From the NCBI GenBank assembly GCA_022579005.1, contig MU401724.1:6535-44060 (forward strand): a stretch of DNA of 37,526 bases, in the 5' to 3' direction. Made by a program: the position numbers and the translations under genes. Below, in pieces: positions 20,860 to 30,344 of the stretch; the first letter of the stretch is position 1; every line of letters starts with the position of its first letter. The notes under the pieces are model-generated. The model was not told the DNA's origin, did no database searches, and saw only the letters and a program-made list of their open reading frames with translations. The DNA comes from Poronia punctata (taxonomy: Eukaryota > Ascomycota > Sordariomycetes > Xylariales > Xylariaceae).

Positions 20860-22266
20860 ATGGTCGTCCATAACTCCTTAACACAGGCCGGCCTTCTGGT
20901 CTTTGGCTTTGCCATTCGTGGCCATGCTGTACCGGTCGTCTCGGAGCCTTCGACTACGCTCACTTCAGATCCCACCTTGACAGCCACCCCTGTGCCGGTT
21001 ACCAACGTGACTTCTCATGGCCCATACACAGGACCACCGCCAACGACAACTGGTGCGTTGTCGACCACCGTCCTCGCAACAGCTATCCCGCATCTCCCAC
21101 CAGAGCCATACAAGCTGCAATATCCCGCCGACGGGAAGCTGCACGCACCAGAACCTGCCCCTTACACGCCAGCCGGTGGCTTGGGTACTAACGGTAGTGA
21201 GCCTGTCTACCGGGTCCAGAGCGACTTTGACTACCAGTCCATCGCTCTGGCATTGTACCAAGAATACATCGAGCTGGACCTGTTCCACCATGGCCTGGCT
21301 AAGTACTCGGTTGAGGACTTTGAGGCCGTCGGTCTAGGGGCCGAAGACCGGTTTTTGCTTCAGTACATGGCGGACCAGGAGGTCGGACACGCCACTGCTC
21401 TGACCAACATGCTGGGCCCTGAGGCCCCCGTCCAGTGCACTTACAACTATCCGGACAAGAATCTGCTTGAGTACATCGACTTCAACCAGAAGCTGACCCG
21501 GTGGGGTGAGGCTGGCGTGTACGGCTTCCTCAACCACCTGGATTCACGCGAGGTCGGACAGATCCTCTTACAATCCATCACGGTCGAGGCCCGCCAGCAA
21601 ATGATCTTCCGACAATTTGAGGGCCTCTTCCCGATGCCCGAGTGGTTCGAAGTCGGCATCCCGCAGTCGTGGGCCTGGACACTGCTGGCGCCCTACATCT
21701 CCTCGTGCCCGGAGAACCAGACACGTCTGATTTGGCAGAACTTCCCGGCACTGCACATCCACAACCAGCCGAACCCGGCGCGTATCAACGGGTCCGACGT
21801 CTGGAACGAGACCCTAGGCGACTATACCAACACCCTTAGCACAGCCGACGTGCCAAAGGCAGACCTCTGCGTCAACGCAACTGAGATCGGCGTCAACTGT
21901 TCACCAGCCATCACACACAACCGCACAAACCCGCTCTCGTACCCCGGACGACAGGTGTTCCTTTCATGGGAGGAACCCGGCAGGCCCATTGGACCCAATA
22001 ACAGCTACATCACCAACACGACGGCTGGCCCGCCCAAGTTTGCTCTCTGGGTCTCCCAGCTCAACGCCACCTACTCGCCACTATTGAACATCAGCGGTAA
22101 CTCGGCCTACACCTTCCAGCCCAACATGTCGACATTCCTCGGCGACCCAGCTATCAATGGCACCGTATTCCTCGCTCTTACTGACCGCGAGCTTCCCGTC
22201 ACTCCTTTTAACCTTTCCATGATCAACCCCTACGTTAACGCCTTGTCCATCTACCAGGCCGGTTAG
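20860..22266 (+). CDS. rds1: Rds1-like secreted protein with ferritin-like domain
   Basis: A single exon of 468 residues. An N-terminal signal peptide (about 1-23, LLVFGFAIRGHA) precedes a Thr/Pro-rich segment (about 28-80) likely to be O-glycosylated. A ferritin-like four-helix domain spans about 115-275. It includes LYQEYIELDLFHHGL (Glu135, Glu138, His143) and ADQEVGHATAL (Glu174, His177), which resemble di-metal ligand helices, and a further helix with TVEARQQMIFRQF. The C-terminal ~190 residues carry many N-x-S/T sites. The closest family I recognise is fission yeast Rds1, a protein induced by nutrient and temperature stress. No enzymatic role is established, and metal binding here is inferred from the fold. 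The start is supported by the signal peptide. Nothing looks truncated; the gene ends 63 bp before an assembly artefact. Confidence 0.9.
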   Translation: MVVHNSLTQAGLLVFGFAIRGHAVPVVSEPSTTLTSDPTLTATPVPVTNVTSHGPYTGPPPTTTGALSTTVLATAIPHLPPEPYKLQYPADGKLHAPEPAPYTPAGGLGTNGSEPVYRVQSDFDYQSIALALYQEYIELDLFHHGLAKYSVEDFEAVGLGAEDRFLLQYMADQEVGHATALTNMLGPEAPVQCTYNYPDKNLLEYIDFNQKLTRWGEAGVYGFLNHLDSREVGQILLQSITVEARQQMIFRQFEGLFPMPEWFEVGIPQSWAWTLLAPYISSCPENQTRLIWQNFPALHIHNQPNPARINGSDVWNETLGDYTNTLSTADVPKADLCVNATEIGVNCSPAITHNRTNPLSYPGRQVFLSWEEPGRPIGPNNSYITNTTAGPPKFALWVSQLNATYSPLLNISGNSAYTFQPNMSTFLGDPAINGTVFLALTDRELPVTPFNLSMINPYVNALSIYQAG

Positions 22267-22328
22267 ATTGCATAGTGTGTATGGGTGTGTGTGTATTCTC
22301 ACCTATCATGCCGACAAGCAGCAAACAA

Positions 22329-22348
22329 GGGGGGGGGGGGGGGGGGGG
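22329..22348. repeat. G homopolymer (20 bp) bordering the assembly artefact
   Basis: A run of 20 G immediately precedes the left copy of the duplicated gap flank. The corresponding position before the right copy is poly-C, so at least one of the two runs is wrong. Confidence 0.85.
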
Positions 22349-22464
22349 TAACGGCGAAGAAAATAATATTATTAATGACGTATTCAAACGGTTAATATTG
22401 GGGAGGGGAATGGGGGGGCTTAATTAGGGGGGGGGCGGGGTGGCNNNNNNNNNNCCGTCGCCCG

Positions 22465-22533
<69 letters not shown>

Positions 22534-22625
22534 ACAACGGCGAAGAAAAGAATATTATTAATGACGTCTTCAAAAGCTTAATATTGGCTAGTGGAAAAGG
22601 GGGGCTTAATAAGGAGGGGGTCTGA
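22349..22625. repeat. Duplicated ~90-bp sequence on both sides of a gap (probable assembly artefact)
   Basis: 22349-22440 and 22534-22625 are near-identical direct copies. Both contain ACGGCGAAGAAAA, AATATTATTAATGACGT, CTTAATATTGG-like and GGGGGGCTTAAT blocks. The left copy differs mainly by extra Gs. Between them lie the N run and a 69-bp poly-C (22465-22533). This is best explained as two unmerged contig ends covering one locus. Confidence 0.85.
22445..22454. other. Assembly gap (10 N)
   Basis: Ten N residues of unknown real size. The sequence within ~100 bp on either side should be treated as unreliable. Confidence 0.99.
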
Positions 22626-23370
22626 GATGCACTCGATAATTCTTCCCGACTTCTATCCTGCCTACTCCTACCTACCTGCTATCATCGATCAATATCTAAT
22701 AACTTAGGTTACGTAGCTATATATATCTACCTAGTGTATAATGCCAAGTTGATATAAAACTAAAACTGCTATATGTCACGCACAAAGTTTTCACGTGTAC
22801 CCTATCAAATAACATTCTTAAACCTTGACTTACATCGAACATGCTAGCTGCAGTAATGATAGCATCATCACTTCCATCTCAGATATCATATATACTACGT
22901 AAGAGTACTTAACTTAACAGTCTAGTCCATCGCAGCTTAAATGTAGATAGCTAGATCTTATTTCCAAGTCTACCTAATCTCTGTCTAACCTGGACTATCC
23001 CACTACACAAGGTAACGATCCCTCACAGCTTCAGACCGTGAACAACCGAAATAAATAAATCAACCGACCAACCGACCAAACGTAATAAAAACAACGCTGT
23101 ATCTTTATTTTCCCATCACCCCCAAACCATAATAACTAACCCCTTTGCGCCGTCAGATGAATGATCGCTGAAAATGCCGCTTTTTCATTTTTCCTGTTTT
23201 AAAGAGGAAAAAAAAAATACCACCCCTCGAAGGAAAGTCTAATATAACGGGGGTATATATCCTGCTCTATCCGTTTTAAATACCCTCATGTCCAGAACGC
23301 CGGTTTGTGAAAAGCAAATTTTAGGATAGCCTAGCGTAGGAATGAGGAGAGCGACGGAAAGGTAGCACAA
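22626..23370. other. Convergent intergenic region, no gene seen
   Basis: AT-leaning sequence downstream of the gap, ending in the 3' flank of the SPT8 homologue. Repeated TACCTACCTA-type words occur at about 22665-22678. Polypurine and poly-A runs near 23205-23220 fit a 3' UTR. No coding frame is supported. Confidence 0.55.
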
Positions 23371-25563
23371 TTAAGGCGTATGAATTTCATATCCGATAAG
23401 CACTTCCGTCGTCGAACCTTCCCACCCCCTATTACCGGCCGCGGAGATCATGAACCGGCTAGAAGCATCGATATACAGACTCGAGATGACACCTGCTCGG
23501 GGAGGGCCGGGAACGATGAGGAACGGCGGGGGTGCATGTTTTGAGGGATTATCAGAGCGTAAATCGTATAATCGAAGAATATCGTGAGACGCGCAGACCA
23601 GGTGTCGTCCGTTGGGCATAGGTCGGACGCAACTAACGGGTCCGCTTCCGGCAGGGAACTTGAGTACGCGCTCGGGCTGCCAGCCTGGACGGCCGCCCCG
23701 GGCTTTCTGAACGCTGAATTCTTCTACCGTCCCGTTTCTGCGACCTGCGTAGATCCAGTTCCCGTCTGGACTCCAGCAGGCGCCCATACACCAAGGTGGT
23801 ACACCAGGTCGGTTGCCGATGCGAGCTACCGGGTTGGGCATTCGTCGGTCCCAGATGCGGATCGGTCCGTCTATGGACGCTGACATGAATGTACTGTCCG
23901 ACGTTTGGGTTGGGTCGTGTTGGGTAACGGGCGGTGCGACAAACGCGGCAGAAGGTGACGGAGGCGGTCCGTCTTGCTGCTCTGTTGACGAATCTAGCTG
24001 CCTGTCGGGCGGGACGTGGGTGGGGAAGGAGTTGTCACCATTCGTTGTCGGTGGCACCTCAGGGACATGCGATACAGTCACGGACGTGCCGTCATTACCG
24101 GACGTGCCGTCATTACCGGACGTACCGTCATTACCGGACGTACCGTCATTACCGGAATCGCCAATCATGGTATGTGAAGAGTTGTTAGAATCGTCGATGC
24201 CATTCTGCTGGGATTCTGGTGGTTGGTAAACCGCATTGTTCGTCGGGGCGCTGTCAGGATTGAAGCTGGTTTCCGGAATGTTATAGTCAGTGACGGGCAT
24301 GTTGTCTTGCGCCGAATCTTCCATCATGGCGCGGGAAAACTCGTTGTCGTCGTCACCCCCGAAACCATTATCGCCAAAGAGATCCTCCGAGTTCCCTGCT
24401 TGGCTGCCTGGCGGACTGTCTCCAAACAAGCTGTTGTGTGCCGGACTGGCTGGCCCGTCTCCCATCTCGTTGGGTCCATCGGCTAAGGGTGCTGCGTGTT
24501 CGTTGACGCCCACACCCCCTGCCCCGCCATTGTAACCAAAGCTCAGGCTTTCGAGCTTGAGGTCAACGGTATTGTCTCTGGCAGGATACGCGTTGTTGGT
24601 AAAGATTGTCTCGCTTGGCGGCGCTTCTAGACTGGCCTCGAGCGGTATAGGCATGCCATTCATAGGTCTTAGCTCAATGGCAGATATCTGACCTCCGCTC
24701 CCCTCGAACTGCCTGGATACGAACCCGGTGTTGAGATCCCAGTCCAAGATATTCTTGTCCCAGCTCCCGCTGAGCACACTTTTCTCGTCTGTTGCCAAGG
24801 TGAGCGCACTGACAGCATTCGTGTGTTTCTGCAGGCATGCTATCCTTTTTCCCTCGTCGTGACGGACACTCTGCAGGTTGATGCCTCCGCTCTCCAATCC
24901 CGAAAGAAGCCAGAGAGCCTGGGAGTGTACCGCAAGACTGTAAACCGGGCTGAGGACGACATCCTCCTGACGTGCCGACGAGGACGGAGGTTCGGCATTC
25001 TCCCAGTACGATGTGAGCATGCCAGCTTTCGTGACCGAGTCGACGAAAGGGTGCCGCTGGGCCACGGTCAAGAGCGTCTTGCCGTTGATGGTCGCCGGCC
25101 CATCGTACTTCCTGATATATCCGTCGCTCCCACCAGTCATCCAGTACCGCAGATCCGGTGTGATAGCCATGGCGTTGATGCTGGTCGCCATGGGCGCCGC
25201 CATGGTGGGCACGATGTCGTATGTCTTGGCCGTGAACACTTCTGGCCGGATCTTGGGCTGCCACCGAGGTGTCGGTTGTTCCCCAGGCGTAGCTGATTTG
25301 CGCGTCGAGGATTGTGACGCCTCCTGACCTTCTTGTTGCTGTGTCATTTCCTGGTCCTGATCGTCATCGTCGTCGTCGTCGTTGTCATTCTCGTTGTCGT
25401 TATCGTTATCGTTTTCGTTCTCATTATCGTCGTCTTCATCTTGATCGACATTATCGTTCTCCTCCGCATCGCCATCCTGAATAGTCATGTCGTCGTCATG
25501 GTCCTGCTCGTTCTCGTTCTCGTTATCCGAGCTACCATTTGCGTCTGGGTCGTAGTCGTCCAT
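23371..25563 (-). CDS. SPT8: Spt8, SAGA complex WD40 subunit
   Basis: A single exon of 730 residues. Residues 1-75 are an extremely acidic D/E/N tract, the usual N-terminal feature of fungal Spt8. The chain then reads RPEVFTAKTYDIVPTMAAP followed by WD repeats: GGSDGYIRKYD, SGSWDKNILDWDL, then, after a long low-complexity insert (about 360-560), SASIDGPIRIWDRRMPN, WIYAGRRNGTVEEF and CASHDILRLYDL. Spt8 is the SAGA-specific subunit that contacts TBP and helps deliver it to or regulate it at promoters; it is lost in the SLIK/SALSA form. The insert contains a hexapeptide repeat GNDGTS x4. The start Met (MDDYDPD) opens the acidic tract. The protein appears complete, and the acidic and disordered stretches are normal for the family. 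Confidence 0.93.
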   Translation of the reverse strand: MDDYDPDANGSSDNENENEQDHDDDMTIQDGDAEENDNVDQDEDDDNENENDNDNDNENDNDDDDDDDQDQEMTQQQEGQEASQSSTRKSATPGEQPTPRWQPKIRPEVFTAKTYDIVPTMAAPMATSINAMAITPDLRYWMTGGSDGYIRKYDGPATINGKTLLTVAQRHPFVDSVTKAGMLTSYWENAEPPSSSARQEDVVLSPVYSLAVHSQALWLLSGLESGGINLQSVRHDEGKRIACLQKHTNAVSALTLATDEKSVLSGSWDKNILDWDLNTGFVSRQFEGSGGQISAIELRPMNGMPIPLEASLEAPPSETIFTNNAYPARDNTVDLKLESLSFGYNGGAGGVGVNEHAAPLADGPNEMGDGPASPAHNSLFGDSPPGSQAGNSEDLFGDNGFGGDDDNEFSRAMMEDSAQDNMPVTDYNIPETSFNPDSAPTNNAVYQPPESQQNGIDDSNNSSHTMIGDSGNDGTSGNDGTSGNDGTSGNDGTSVTVSHVPEVPPTTNGDNSFPTHVPPDRQLDSSTEQQDGPPPSPSAAFVAPPVTQHDPTQTSDSTFMSASIDGPIRIWDRRMPNPVARIGNRPGVPPWCMGACWSPDGNWIYAGRRNGTVEEFSVQKARGGRPGWQPERVLKFPAGSGPVSCVRPMPNGRHLVCASHDILRLYDLRSDNPSKHAPPPFLIVPGPPRAGVISSLYIDASSRFMISAAGNRGWEGSTTEVLIGYEIHTP
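24081..24155 (-). repeat. In-frame 18-bp tandem repeat (GNDGTS) in SPT8
   Basis: Four copies of the unit CGGACGTGCCGTCATTAC (the last two with A for G) encode GNDGTS repeats inside the disordered insert of Spt8. Near-identity of the copies suggests recent expansion. Confidence 0.92.
25365..25440 (-). repeat. GAT/GAC/AAC/GAG triplet tract encoding the Spt8 acidic tail
   Basis: A nearly pure run of Asp, Asn and Glu codons on the minus strand gives alternating DNDNDNEN and poly-D. It is a trinucleotide-rich, slippage-prone tract. Confidence 0.8.
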
Positions 25564-26499
25564 CCTGATAGGATTGAAATGCAGGCTATAGCGGATCGGT
25601 CCCCTAACTTAAGAAAATATCCAAGATATTCCCAGTACCAAGAAAAGCAGCAATGATAAGCAAGTTGGCTATGATGAATGGTATATCTTTGTGCTCTACC
25701 GCGTAAACAGATGCGTGTCGCGATGTTGTGGGGTGAAAGGAGGTCGGTACTCGTACTGAGTACAAGTGCTTATAGGGATACGCGTACGAGTAGGGCAGCT
25801 GCCAGCAGCTTCCAAAGTACCCAGTACGAATACACGCACCAGACGGAAGTTCCAGGTCCACTGAACCTTATCTTCCGGCAGTGGTGCACTATAGTTTAGG
25901 ACTACGAGTACGTTTGACAGTGTGGGCTAGGTAAAGTAATTGCAGCTTCCAAAACCGCTAACCCAGAAGAGTCCCTTATTAGCACCTCTTGGGCAATTGG
26001 ACTCCATGATTCCGATCGCGACTTTATGTTATTAGCAACGTTGACAAGAGGTAGCCGTCATGGAGCAGGAAGTTATGTGTAAAGTTATAATTCACTCTCC
26101 GTCGTAAGCAAGCTCCTGTACAATAGAGATTATCGATATATTACGCACCTAACTATATACCTAGCGCGGCATATTGTACTTGTACGCAACTAGTACTAAA
26201 AGTACGTAAGCCGATATTCTCTGGATCATGCGAGTCTTGTAACTCCCCCTATTATTCTCCCCCATCTATCCTCGGCAACCACCTCTCCTTGATGACTTCC
26301 AGTGTCACAGCCTTATGACTGACTCTCAGGTATCAAAACGATACCATCGACTTCTTGGATTGTGCCACCCTCATACCATAATCAGTAGCAGCAAACCCAT
26401 ACCCATCACTCGAAGGGGTGGTTAGCCACGCTAATATGCCGATAGACATGGCATTAGCACTCCCATGAAGAACTTGTCCACCCCGACACTACTTTTGCA
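25564..26499. promoter_or_regulatory. Upstream region of SPT8 / 3' flank of the helicase gene
   Basis: A 936-bp spacer. It carries the 9-mer TACTCGTAC at 25748-25756 and its reverse complement at 25784-25792, within about 180-230 bp of the SPT8 start. It also has a GTACTC..GAGTAC inverted pair at 25747-25763. An imperfect hairpin (GCTAATATGCC / GGCATTAGC, about 26430-26458) lies 40-70 bp downstream of the helicase stop. No coding frame is supported. Confidence 0.45.
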
Positions 26500-29400
26500 T
26501 TACATTTCGATGAGGTCCTCCTCATCATCGGCCGTACCGGCGGTTTCGTTGGAGTGGGCACTGTCGTCTTCTTCCGCGACCACGGTGCTAGCCAACTCCC
26601 ATTCGGCCCTGTCGGCCCCGCCTCTAGTATCATTCTCGTAGCCGCCAACCTGGTTGATGGATGATTCAGAAGGCGCTGCGTATACCGAGTCCTCGGTCTC
26701 GGCAGTCTCGCCCAAGTCGATGAGGTCTTCCACGGTTCCCAACATAAATCCCTCCCTATCCGTTACAACCCCATCAAGGACGTTACGCGTGCCTAGCTGA
26801 TCGATCGTGACTTGGCGGAAAGTCTCCCTGATGACGTTGACTACATTGTCACTGTTCGCTGTCTGAGCAGACTCTCCATTTCTCCTTTCATGCTCCCCCA
26901 CTAGATCAATGCCTCGGCGAAGACCGGCTCGGCCGGTGTGCGCCCCGCTGCGGCTTCCACGAAGTCTCCCGACCCGCCCATCACTACCAGTAAACGGTTC
27001 GCCAGATACAGGTGGGTGAACAGGGGCGTCTACGAGAGTCTTATTGTCGTCCCACGCATCATCGTCCGGATATGCCCCTGTGAATGTAGAACAGCTGCAC
27101 TTACAGTTGTGACCGCAGACACTCTCGCACATATGGCCGCATCTCAACACCTTCTCACACGGTCGTATGCAGATTAGCTGCTTGTGATCGACCCTATTAC
27201 CATCATGTTAGCACTTGAGTCTTGCAACGTCTACATGCAAGATATTGATGGAGACGGTCGGACACAGACATACCAGTGGCAGCGACGCCCACAATCATGG
27301 CCACACGCAAGTTTATCTGGACAAGCTTCCGTGCAGCCGCCATGGTGATTGATCCAATCTTCAGGGTCGTGGACCCATGTGGTTCTCTGGTGTCTTTGGC
27401 AGGTGATGGGCAAACCTCCGCCACGACCGAAGCGGTTCTGGCTCTGAAAAACGTCCCGGACTTGGCCCCACAGCGTCCGCGACTCCTGGCAGGCGTTCTC
27501 CAAGGTGAGCATATTACCAAACACGTAAAGCCCGCGGCGTGCGCGGCTGAGGGCCACCACCGCTCGGTTGCTGTTCTGGAGGAAGCCGGCTCGATGAGGC
27601 CCTGTTGGACCACCACTACGGACTAGAGATAGGATCACAATGTCGTTTTCCTCTCCTTGGTATGAATCCACCGTGTGTACGTTTCTGAAGGGCTCTCGAT
27701 TGGGTAACTTCCTAAACTCCCTCAGCATCCTCTTTCGCTGTCCTCGGTAAAAAGTTAAGACTGTGATTTCGCTCTCTTTCACACCGTTCATGCGGAGGTA
27801 TTCAACGAAGCGGACAATCATCTCGGCCTCGAGAGTGTTGAACTTGCTGAGGTTCTCGTCCGTGCCCTCGCTCCAGGTGTGGTGCAAGAAGTATGATCGG
27901 ACCGACATACCCGGCACCGGTGGACGTGCCTCTGGCCTCCTAACCACTGGATGGTCTTGCAATCCGGGATAGAAAGGACTGAGGAGCTGGCGCAGCTCTG
28001 GGTTCATCCGACGCTGCATGTTCAGCATCGTATAGGGCATATTCAGCTTGACAAGCCTCTCAAACATCGAAACGCGAACGTAATAAGGCGCTTCATCCAG
28101 GTACGGGGTGTCACAAGCCGGGGCTAGCTGTTGGTGATCGCCAACCAGGATAAGTTGCTGAAGACTTGGATACAGAGCAGAGACGATGTTTGCTTCCTTG
28201 GTCTCGGCCGCTTCCTCGATGAGCATCGTGCGCGGCTTTAGGGCAGCCAGCAGACCACGGTATTTACAGAGGCCGGTCGTAGTGCAGCCGATAATCTCGA
28301 TCGAGGCGTTCCGGATGCATCGCAAGTCTCTGTGCCACCTGTTGGCCTTCATGTTCTTGCAGATCCGAGAATTCGCCAGCAATTCTTCACGGAATCTCGC
28401 AACTCGAAGACGTAGCATCTGCCGTTGCCAAAACTGATAAATAGCGCCGCGGAAGTGTGTGGGGATATCCCATAAGTTGCCTTTCTTGAACTCTTTTCGG
28501 AGGACCATGTCGCGTTCGGTATATACTCTGGGGTTCGAACCAGTCCATTTATGTTTAATGGGCACCCAGATACCATGGATTCTGCCGCGCTCATCGTCGT
28601 CATCGGCAATGCAGTCGTCCGGCTCCACATTGTAATCGTCGGGATCAAAGTCTGCCCTGTCGTCGTCCTCGTCGAGCTCGAAGTCTGGATCCGCCGAATT
28701 CATTGGTGGCGCCTCGATTTGTCCGTCTCCTAGCCAGGCTGACAGGAGGTCCGACGGCTCGCTACTAGCTGATGCAGACGCCCAGCCATCTTCAAACTGG
28801 AGCGACTCTCGCTGCCTTCGTGTGATAAGGCCAGCCGCTTCGAGTGCATGGGGATCTAGCAAGCCATGTGGAAAGACGTCCGCAATCGTCTCCCCGAGCC
28901 TTTTGATGTTTCTCTTACGCGCATCCTCGAAGACCCTGTAATCCTTCTCTGCATGTGAACGGAATGTTGCTCGCTTGCGCAGATTGTGCATGCTGTAACG
29001 TTTGATATCTTCATCTTGCGAACGGCCTCCAAGACGAAGCGTAAGGAAGCCGCGTTTGATCAACAATGTGAGTATCTGATCAACGGCATGATTCGTCTGA
29101 GCAGCAACGATGATTGTGTTACTGCCATGCTCCGCTTGAGTGTCCAGCAAGATATTGAGGGCTTGAACTGAAGTGAACGTTTTTCCGGTACCAGGAGGAC
29201 CCTGGACGATGGCCAACTCCTTAGTGAGGATTCGATGTACAGCATTGAGCTGAGAATTGTCGAGGTTCGTGTAGGGCGAGATGTCATCATGAATACCACG
29301 AAGAACTTTATAATTTCTCAGCGACTCGCGCTTTTGAGCCATGCGCAGACGGACAGTCTCGACGGGCAGCGCAGACGAGTCTGGTATATGATGTACTAGC

Positions 29401-30344
29401 GAAGCGAGGTTCATGGGAGTTTTTTGTACGTGCTCGACCTCTAGATCGCTCTTGTCCAGATTAACAAGGTACTTGTCCAAAGTACTAGGCGTATTAGCAA
29501 CATGTTGCAGGCCTACCATGCCGTGACGAACGGCTTCAAAATATCCGAAACGAGCTTCGATCATGACAAGCTCGGCCGTTGGATCAAGAACAGCATCTTT
29601 CATGTTGGACCAGAAAATCTGGATAGTGGGCGGGTTCTGGTCTAGACCGTCGCGGAGTGTATGGTCTGCAATTGTTGCTGGCATACAGATCGTCTTAAAA
29701 TTATCCTGTGCCGTAGATAAGGCCACAAGGTTTCCGGTAGTCAGACGCCGGGTCTGACTCCAGCGAACTCTTTTTCCTGCCCGCTCGGTAGAGAATTGGA
29801 CGCGGCACATGGGCCCCAGCCGAGTCATCAGATATCCTTGAACATAAACCTAGATCGAACATTGTCAGCTTTATAAAAGCTTTGAAATATTGCAACGGGA
29901 TAGAAATAGGCCCTGACCTTGGTATAGATCCACGTCTCGTCATCATCTTCCATCTGCGGGTCTTGACGGTACTTCTTGATAGAGTAACGAAGCATTGAGA
30001 TAGCCTCCTCTCTTTGCAGACGATAGTGCGTCTCAAGATATGTATTCTTGTCCGCCCAGGGACGATCCCAGGTATTGGGTAGGAGACTGTGTATTTTATC
30101 CAGATGCGCTGGATTCTCCCAGTCCGGGTTCAAATCTTCGGCTGTAGGAATCTCGGGATACGTCCGCCATTCGGGAAGACCAGTGAGGTCTGACTGGTCG
30201 AAGTTCAAGTGTCTCTGGATGATCTCCAGCTCCTCCTGTCCGCAGATCCTGTATCAGCATGTATCCTGGTGGTTGGCAGCATGATGGTGAACGAGACTTT
30301 ACCTGTGTGTTGAGTCCAGGCCTTGGCCCTGAAATGCTGCCCAT
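26500..30344 (-). CDS. SF1 (Upf1-like) helicase with NFX1-type zinc fingers, Hrr1/ZNFX1 type
   Basis: Model: complement of 26500..27193, 27274..29849, 29918..30235 and 30303..30344; 1209 residues. The introns (67, 68, 80 nt) restore NTQ/EELEIIQRH, IYTK/VYVQGYLMTRLGP and RRCHW/VDHKQ. Helicase motifs: Walker A GPPGTGKT (about 337-344); EEAA in place of the usual DEAD-box-like motif II (665-668); GDHQQLAP (690-697); the NMQRRM region (about 730-735); DSYQGEENDI (848-857); and VALSRARRGLY (885-895). An acidic insert (about 507-542) separates motifs Ia and II. Cys/His-rich NFX1-type repeats follow (about 951-1015: CGHDCGRRCHW, then CGHMCESVCGHNCKCSC). The ~190-residue tail is acidic and unrecognised. 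Fission yeast Hrr1 works with the RNA-dependent RNA polymerase in heterochromatic RNAi, and animal ZNFX1 acts in small-RNA inheritance and antiviral sensing. A similar RNA-silencing role is inferred. The start lies in a 14-codon first exon. Confidence 0.92.

Noticed and set aside
22440..22625. Proline-rich open frame through the poly-C run
   Set aside because: It is a product of the C homopolymer and N gap, which look like an assembly artefact.
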